Below are positions 59,940 to 64,000 of a stretch of DNA of 64,000 bases, one piece after another. Below the pieces are notes generated by a model. The model saw only the letters and a list, made by a program, of their open reading frames with translations, had not been told where the DNA came from and did not search any database. Both the position numbers and the translations under genes were made by a program. The stretch is taken from assembly GCA_037013685.1 (NCBI GenBank), contig CM072919.1, forward strand, positions 27,811,325 through 27,875,324, written 5' to 3'. Each line of letters opens with the position of its first letter. Within the stretch, counting starts at the first letter, position 1. This DNA is from Acridotheres tristis (lineage: Eukaryota > Chordata > Aves > Passeriformes > Sturnidae).

Positions 59940-62255
59940 ACATCCGACCCACAAAAACATAAGGCTTTGGTTGACACCGGTGCCCAGTGTACTCTGATGC
60001 CATCAAAGTATGTAGGAGAAGAATCCATCTCTATTTCTGGGGTAACAGGAGGATCCCAGCAGCTGACAGTAGTGGAAGCTGAAGTGAGTTTAACTGGGAA
60101 CAGGTGGCAGAAACACCCCATCGTGACTGGCCCAGAGGCCCCATGCATCCTTGGCATAGACTACCTTAGAAATGGATACTTCAAAGACCCAAAAGGATAT
60201 CGCTGGGCTTTCGGGATAGCTGCTGTAGAGACAGACGACATTAGAAAACTGAGCACCTTGCCTGGTCTTGCAGATGACCCCTCTGCTGTGGGACTACTGA
60301 GAGTTGAAGAGCAACAGGTACCAATCGCCAGAACAACAGTACACCGTCGGCAATACCGTACTGACAGAGACTCAGTGATTCCCATCCATGAAATGATCTG
60401 TAAACTGGAGAGCCAAGGGGTGGTCAGCAAAACCCAGTCACCCTTCAACAGCCCCATCTGGCCTGTGCGTAAATCTGAAGGAGAATGGAGATTGACTGTG
60501 GACTATCGTGCATTGAATGAGGTGACTCCACCGCTGAGCGCTGCTGTGCCGGACATGCTGGAACTGCAGTACGAGCTGGAGTCCAAGGCAGCAAAGTGGT
60601 ACGCCACTATCGATATCGCCAATGCATTTTTCTCCATTTCTCTGGCAGCAGAATGCAGGCCTCAGTTTGCTTTCACCTGGAGGGGCGTGCAGTACACCTG
60701 GAATCCTCTGCCCCAGGGGTGGAAGCACAGTCCCACCATCTGTCATGGACTGATCCAGGCTGCACTGGAAAAGGGTGAGGCCCCTGAACATCTACAGTAT
60801 ATTGATGACATCATTGTATGGGGCAGCACAGCAGGGGAAGTCTTCGAGAAAGGAAAGAAGATTATCCAGATTCTGCTGAAAGCTGGTTTTGCCGTTAAAC
60901 GAAGTAAAGTTAAGGGACCGGCTCAGGAAATTCAGTTTCTAGGAGTCAAGTGGCAAGATGGACGTCGTCAGATCCCAACAGAGGTAATTAATAAGATCAC
61001 CGCTATGTCTCCACCAACCAACAAGAAGGAAACACAAGCCTTCCTAGTTGCCATAGGCTTTTGGAGAATGCACATTCCTGAGTACAGTCAGATTGTGAGC
61101 CCTCTTTACCTGGTCACCCGCAAGAAGAACGATTTCCACTGGGGCCCTGAGCAGCAGCAAGCCTTCACCCAGATCAAGCAGGAGATTGCTCATGCAGTAG
61201 CCTTTGGCCCAGTCAGGACGGGACCAGAGGTGAAGAACGTGCTCTACTCTGCAGCCGGGAACCATGGTCTGTCCTGGATCCTGTGGCAGAAGGTGCCTGG
61301 TGAGACTCGGGGTCGACCACTGGGATTCTGGAGCAGAAGCTACAAAGGATCTGAAGCCAACTACACTCCCACAGAGAAGGAGATCTTGGCCACCTATGAA
61401 GGAGTTCAAACTGCCTCAGAGGTGATTGGCACAGAAGCACAACTCCTCCTGGCACCCCGACTACCAGTGCTGGGCTGGATGTTCAAGGGAAAGGTGCCTT
61501 CCACACATCACGCCACTGACACCACATGGAGCAAGTGGATTGTCCTCATCACTCAGCGCGCCCGTATTGGGAATCCAAATCGCCCTGGGATTCTGGAAAT
61601 AATTACAAACTGGCCTGAAGGTGAGGCTTTTGGATTGTCTTCTGAAGAAGAAGAGGAGCAAGTGGCACGTGCTGAGGAAGCCCCACCATATAATGAGCTA
61701 CCGGAGACTGGAAGACGATATGCCCTCTTCACTGATGGTTCCTGCCGAATTGTAGGCACTAACTGGAAATGGAAAGCTGCAGTATGGAGCCCCACACGAC
61801 AAGTTGCACAAGCTACCGAGGGACAAGGTGGATGGAGTCAGGTCGCAGAGCTAAAAGCCGTCCAGTTGGCTTTGGATATTGCTGAACGAGAGAAGTGGCC
61901 AAGGCTCTATCTCTACACTGACTCATGGATGATAGCTAATGCTCTGTGGGGATGGCTGGATCGCTGGAAAAAGGCCAACTGGCAGCGCAGAGGGAAACCC
62001 ATCTGGGCAGCTGAGATTTGGCAGGACATTGCTGCCCGAGTAGAGAAATTGACCATAAAGGTTCGACACGTGGATGCACATGTACCCAAAAGCCGGGCTA
62101 ATGAAGAACATCACAACAACGAGCAGGTGGACCGAGCTGCCAAAGTGAAAGTATCACAGGTGGATCTAGACTGGCAGCACAAGGGAGAATCATTCCTAGC
62201 TCGTTGGGCCCCTGATGCCTCTGGTCATCAGGGGAGAGATGCAACGTACCGATGA
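59865..62255 (+). pseudogene. Protease-RT-RNase H of pol, element B
   Basis: Open from directly after the linker UAG. Same domains as in element A: protease DTGA, RT with D232 and YIDD at 294-297 (numbered from the GTG at 59919), RNase H with D606, E644, D668, D738. The first AUG comes after the protease Asp. Val replaces Gly at 377 in the normally conserved 'FLG..GFWR' stretch. Ends at a TGA (62253-62255) where element A has Trp; A's own stop lies 12 nt further on, where B reads Arg. Each copy is therefore open where the other is closed. Confidence 0.92.
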
Positions 62256-62270
62256 GCCCGTGACCGAGGG

Positions 62271-62990
62271 GTGGACCTTACCATGGACAGCATCTCACAG
62301 ATCATCCACGACTGCGAGACCTGTGCCGCAATCAAACAGGCCAAGCGGGTGAAGCCTCTGTGGTACGGTGGACGATGGTCGAAGTACAGGTATGGGGAAG
62401 CCTGGCAAATTGACTACATCACCCTTCCCCAAACCCGCCAGGGCAAACGCTACGTACTGACCATGGTGGAAGCAACTACAGGATGGTTAGAGACCTACCC
62501 TGTGCCTCATGCCACTGCCTGGAACACCATCTTAGGCCTAGAAAAACAAGTCCTTTGGAGACATGGTACCCCTGAGAGAATTAAATCAGACAACGGAACC
62601 CATTTCAAGAACGGCCTTATCAACACCTGGGCCAAAGAACATGGCATTGAATGGATATATCATATCCCTTACCATGCGCCAGCTGCCGGGAAAGTTGAAC
62701 GGTGTAATGGACTCCTTAAGACTACTTTGAAAGCACTTGGTGGTGGAACCTTCAGAAATTGGGAAATGAACTTGGCCAAAGCCACCTGGATGGTTAACAC
62801 CCGAGGGTCCATCAATCGAGCCGGTCCTGCCCACTCTGAACCCCTGCACACAGTGGATGGGGACAAGGTCCCTGTGGTACACATGAAAGGTCTTTTAGGA
62901 AAGACTGTTTGGATTAATCCCACCACAGGCAAAGGCAAACCAATCCGTGGGATTGTTTTGCTCAAGGACCTGGTTGCACTTGGTGGGTAA
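62271..62990 (+). pseudogene. Integrase part of pol, element B, frameshifted
   Basis: In frame with pol after the premature TGA. It retains C15 and C18, D48, D107 with the usual Asn-Gly following, and E143. One T is missing in the T-run 62956-62959 (five T in element A, four here), which shifts the frame and cuts the C-terminal domain at 62990 instead of near 63057. So the core is normal but the protein is cut twice. Confidence 0.9.
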
Positions 62991-63121
62991 TGCAGAAAGA
63001 TGGGGAAACCCGTTGTGTACCGCAAGGAGACCTAATTTTTAGTGAGAACTGTATGTAAGGTTTCATTTTGTATTATATATCTGTAAGAGGGTATTGGTTT
63101 GGGTATGATGTAGATGGTAAT

Positions 63122-63139
63122 AGAATAAGGGGTGGATTA
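63122..63139 (+). promoter_or_regulatory. Probable polypurine tract of element B
   Basis: 'agaataaggggtggatta' directly before the 3' LTR: mostly purine, with pyrimidine interruptions, in the place where plus-strand priming starts. Confidence 0.5.
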
Positions 63140-63757
63140 TGTCCTGGGATACAATGCAACATTTGTGTATTCTATCACCATCTGTTCAAATGTGGGAGGG
63201 GTGGTGATCCTTATCTCTGTGGGAGATATCCTCTGCTGATGTGCCATCTGATAAGATCAGGGGGATGATCATCGTTATCTATTCACAACCCATCCTTCCT
63301 CCAGGAGATATATTCCGTTAATGGGCCATTAAGTCCTATTGTGTGACTGATAAGATTACATCATCCCATTGGGAGATGCCCCAGCCAGGGGCAGGAGCCA
63401 AGCCTTTCCTACCTAGATAAAAAACTGGGGCTGGGACACAAGGGCAGACCTTTCTACTGGATCCCAGAGGAAAGTCGGATCATTTCCACATCATCGCTGG
63501 ATCTTCGGAGGAAAACTGCACCTTCTACAGGAGCACTGCTTCAACTGAATCACATCTGTCATCCAGGAGGACTGCAGCCACCATTTATACGGACTGCTAC
63601 CAACACCCTGACTGACAGGGTGTCAGGTTGTATTTCTGACTGTGTTGGTGGTTGTTTCTTTTATATTATTGCATGTATTTTATTTTTTCTCTTTTCTTCT
63701 ATTAAATTGTATTACTGACTTGGTGTCTCGCACTGGTTTTACTTTCAAACCAATACA
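63140..63757 (+). repeat. 3' LTR of element B
   Basis: 618 bp, TGTCCTGGG...CCAATACA, complete. TATA-like GATAAAA near 63416, ATTAAA at 63701-63706, stem-loop at 63603-63623. Compared with A's LTRs it has a 3-bp insertion and several substitutions, so B belongs to a slightly different sublineage. Confidence 0.95.
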
Positions 63758-64000
63758 ACAAGGTATCTGGCCTTTGTTTTATTACTTGTATTTTGGGGGA
63801 CAAAAAACAAGGACATGGTCACAGAAAGGACTCTTTTAGGGAACAAGTCCAGGCAAACCAATGAGAGATTTCTAGCTAATACTAGAAAAGTATGTCCTGG
63901 CCATGCTCCCTCATGCCTTCTTGTACGCCTCCTTGCTGGCAGAGAATGAGAAACTTCAATGTCCTGGATGTAGGGTAAGCACTACTGAGCAATGACTGAA
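63758..64000. other. Right flank of element B, no gene seen
   Basis: Begins 'acaaggtatctgg'. The first five bases are not repeated at the left edge of B. Nothing else recognised. Confidence 0.5.

Larger units (their letters stand above)
57334..63757 (+). mobile_element. Young ERV-L-like provirus, element B
   Basis: Plus-strand sister of element A, about 6.4 kb, with the same genes in the same order and no env. It is a separate insertion: flanks differ, its LTRs carry a 3-bp insertion and several substitutions relative to A, and ORF1 has one more repeat. The 5' LTR lacks its first 63 bp or so and no target duplication is visible, so the left edge was lost after insertion or during it. The LTRs differ at about six places over 556 bp. 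Defects: TGA at 62253-62255, a 1-bp loss in a T-run at 62956-62959, Gly-to-Val at pol residue 377, and a primer-site mutation. Confidence 0.95.

Noticed and set aside
63058..63139. Possible env or dUTPase after integrase
   Set aside because: Only about 80 bp lie between integrase and the 3' LTR; no room for either gene.
12143..63757. Idea that A and B arose by one segmental duplication or that the middle was inverted through them
   Set aside because: A has its own perfect target duplication inside a continuous CR1, and the LTRs of A and B differ in fixed ways. They are separate insertions.
1..64000. CRISPR arrays, bacterial operons, tRNA or rRNA genes
   Set aside because: No spaced direct repeats, no ribosome-binding-site-led gene clusters and no cloverleaf candidates seen; the window is vertebrate-like.

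Overview
The window reads as bird nuclear DNA, probably from a songbird. CR1 LINE fragments occur in both orientations (four of them clear 3' ends, some with the ATTCTATG-type tail), and there are young class III (ERV-L-like) endogenous retroviruses. The passerine suggestion is an inference; 'bird' rests on the CR1 copies. Most of the window is AT-rich single-copy DNA with no recognisable gene. One good candidate host terminal exon lies at 47376-47499 (+).

Layout. 1-10582: intergenic or intronic DNA with a CR1 tail and a possible old LTR. 10583-18790: a minus-strand CR1 split at one point by a complete young provirus, element A (12143-18568, minus), flanked by the 5-bp target duplication GGCTC. 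18791-40529: mainly unique DNA with CR1 pieces, including a larger plus-strand CR1 at 34595-35998. 40530-45411: an old, internally deleted relative, element C (minus). 45412-57333: unique DNA containing the candidate exon and two CR1 pieces. 57334-63757: a second young provirus, element B (plus), almost identical to A inside but with a truncated 5' LTR. 63758-64000: flank.

Proviral organisation. A and B share the same gene plan: LTR, tRNA-Lys(1,2)-type primer site, ORF1, gag core, short linker ORF, protease-RT-RNase H-integrase, LTR, and no env. ORF1 is an unusual membrane-protein-like frame with hydrophobic segments, a Cys pair, glycosylation sequons and 19-residue tandem repeats. It holds the only well-placed AUG. 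It is followed by an in-frame UAG, and the gag core behind that has no AUG for about 530 nt. The linker ORF is likewise followed by an in-frame UAG, and the protease-pol frame has no AUG before its catalytic Asp. Downstream of that second UAG there is a well-formed potential pseudoknot. The diverged element C has a recognisable ORF1 and carries a Gln codon where the young copies have the first UAG. The most interesting hypothesis is therefore an ERV-L-like lineage whose Gag starts with a membrane domain and whose polyprotein is read through two UAG codons. Neither A nor B is intact: each has its own nonsense codon at the RNase H/integrase border, B also has an integrase frameshift, and both lack the first His expected in the integrase zinc finger.
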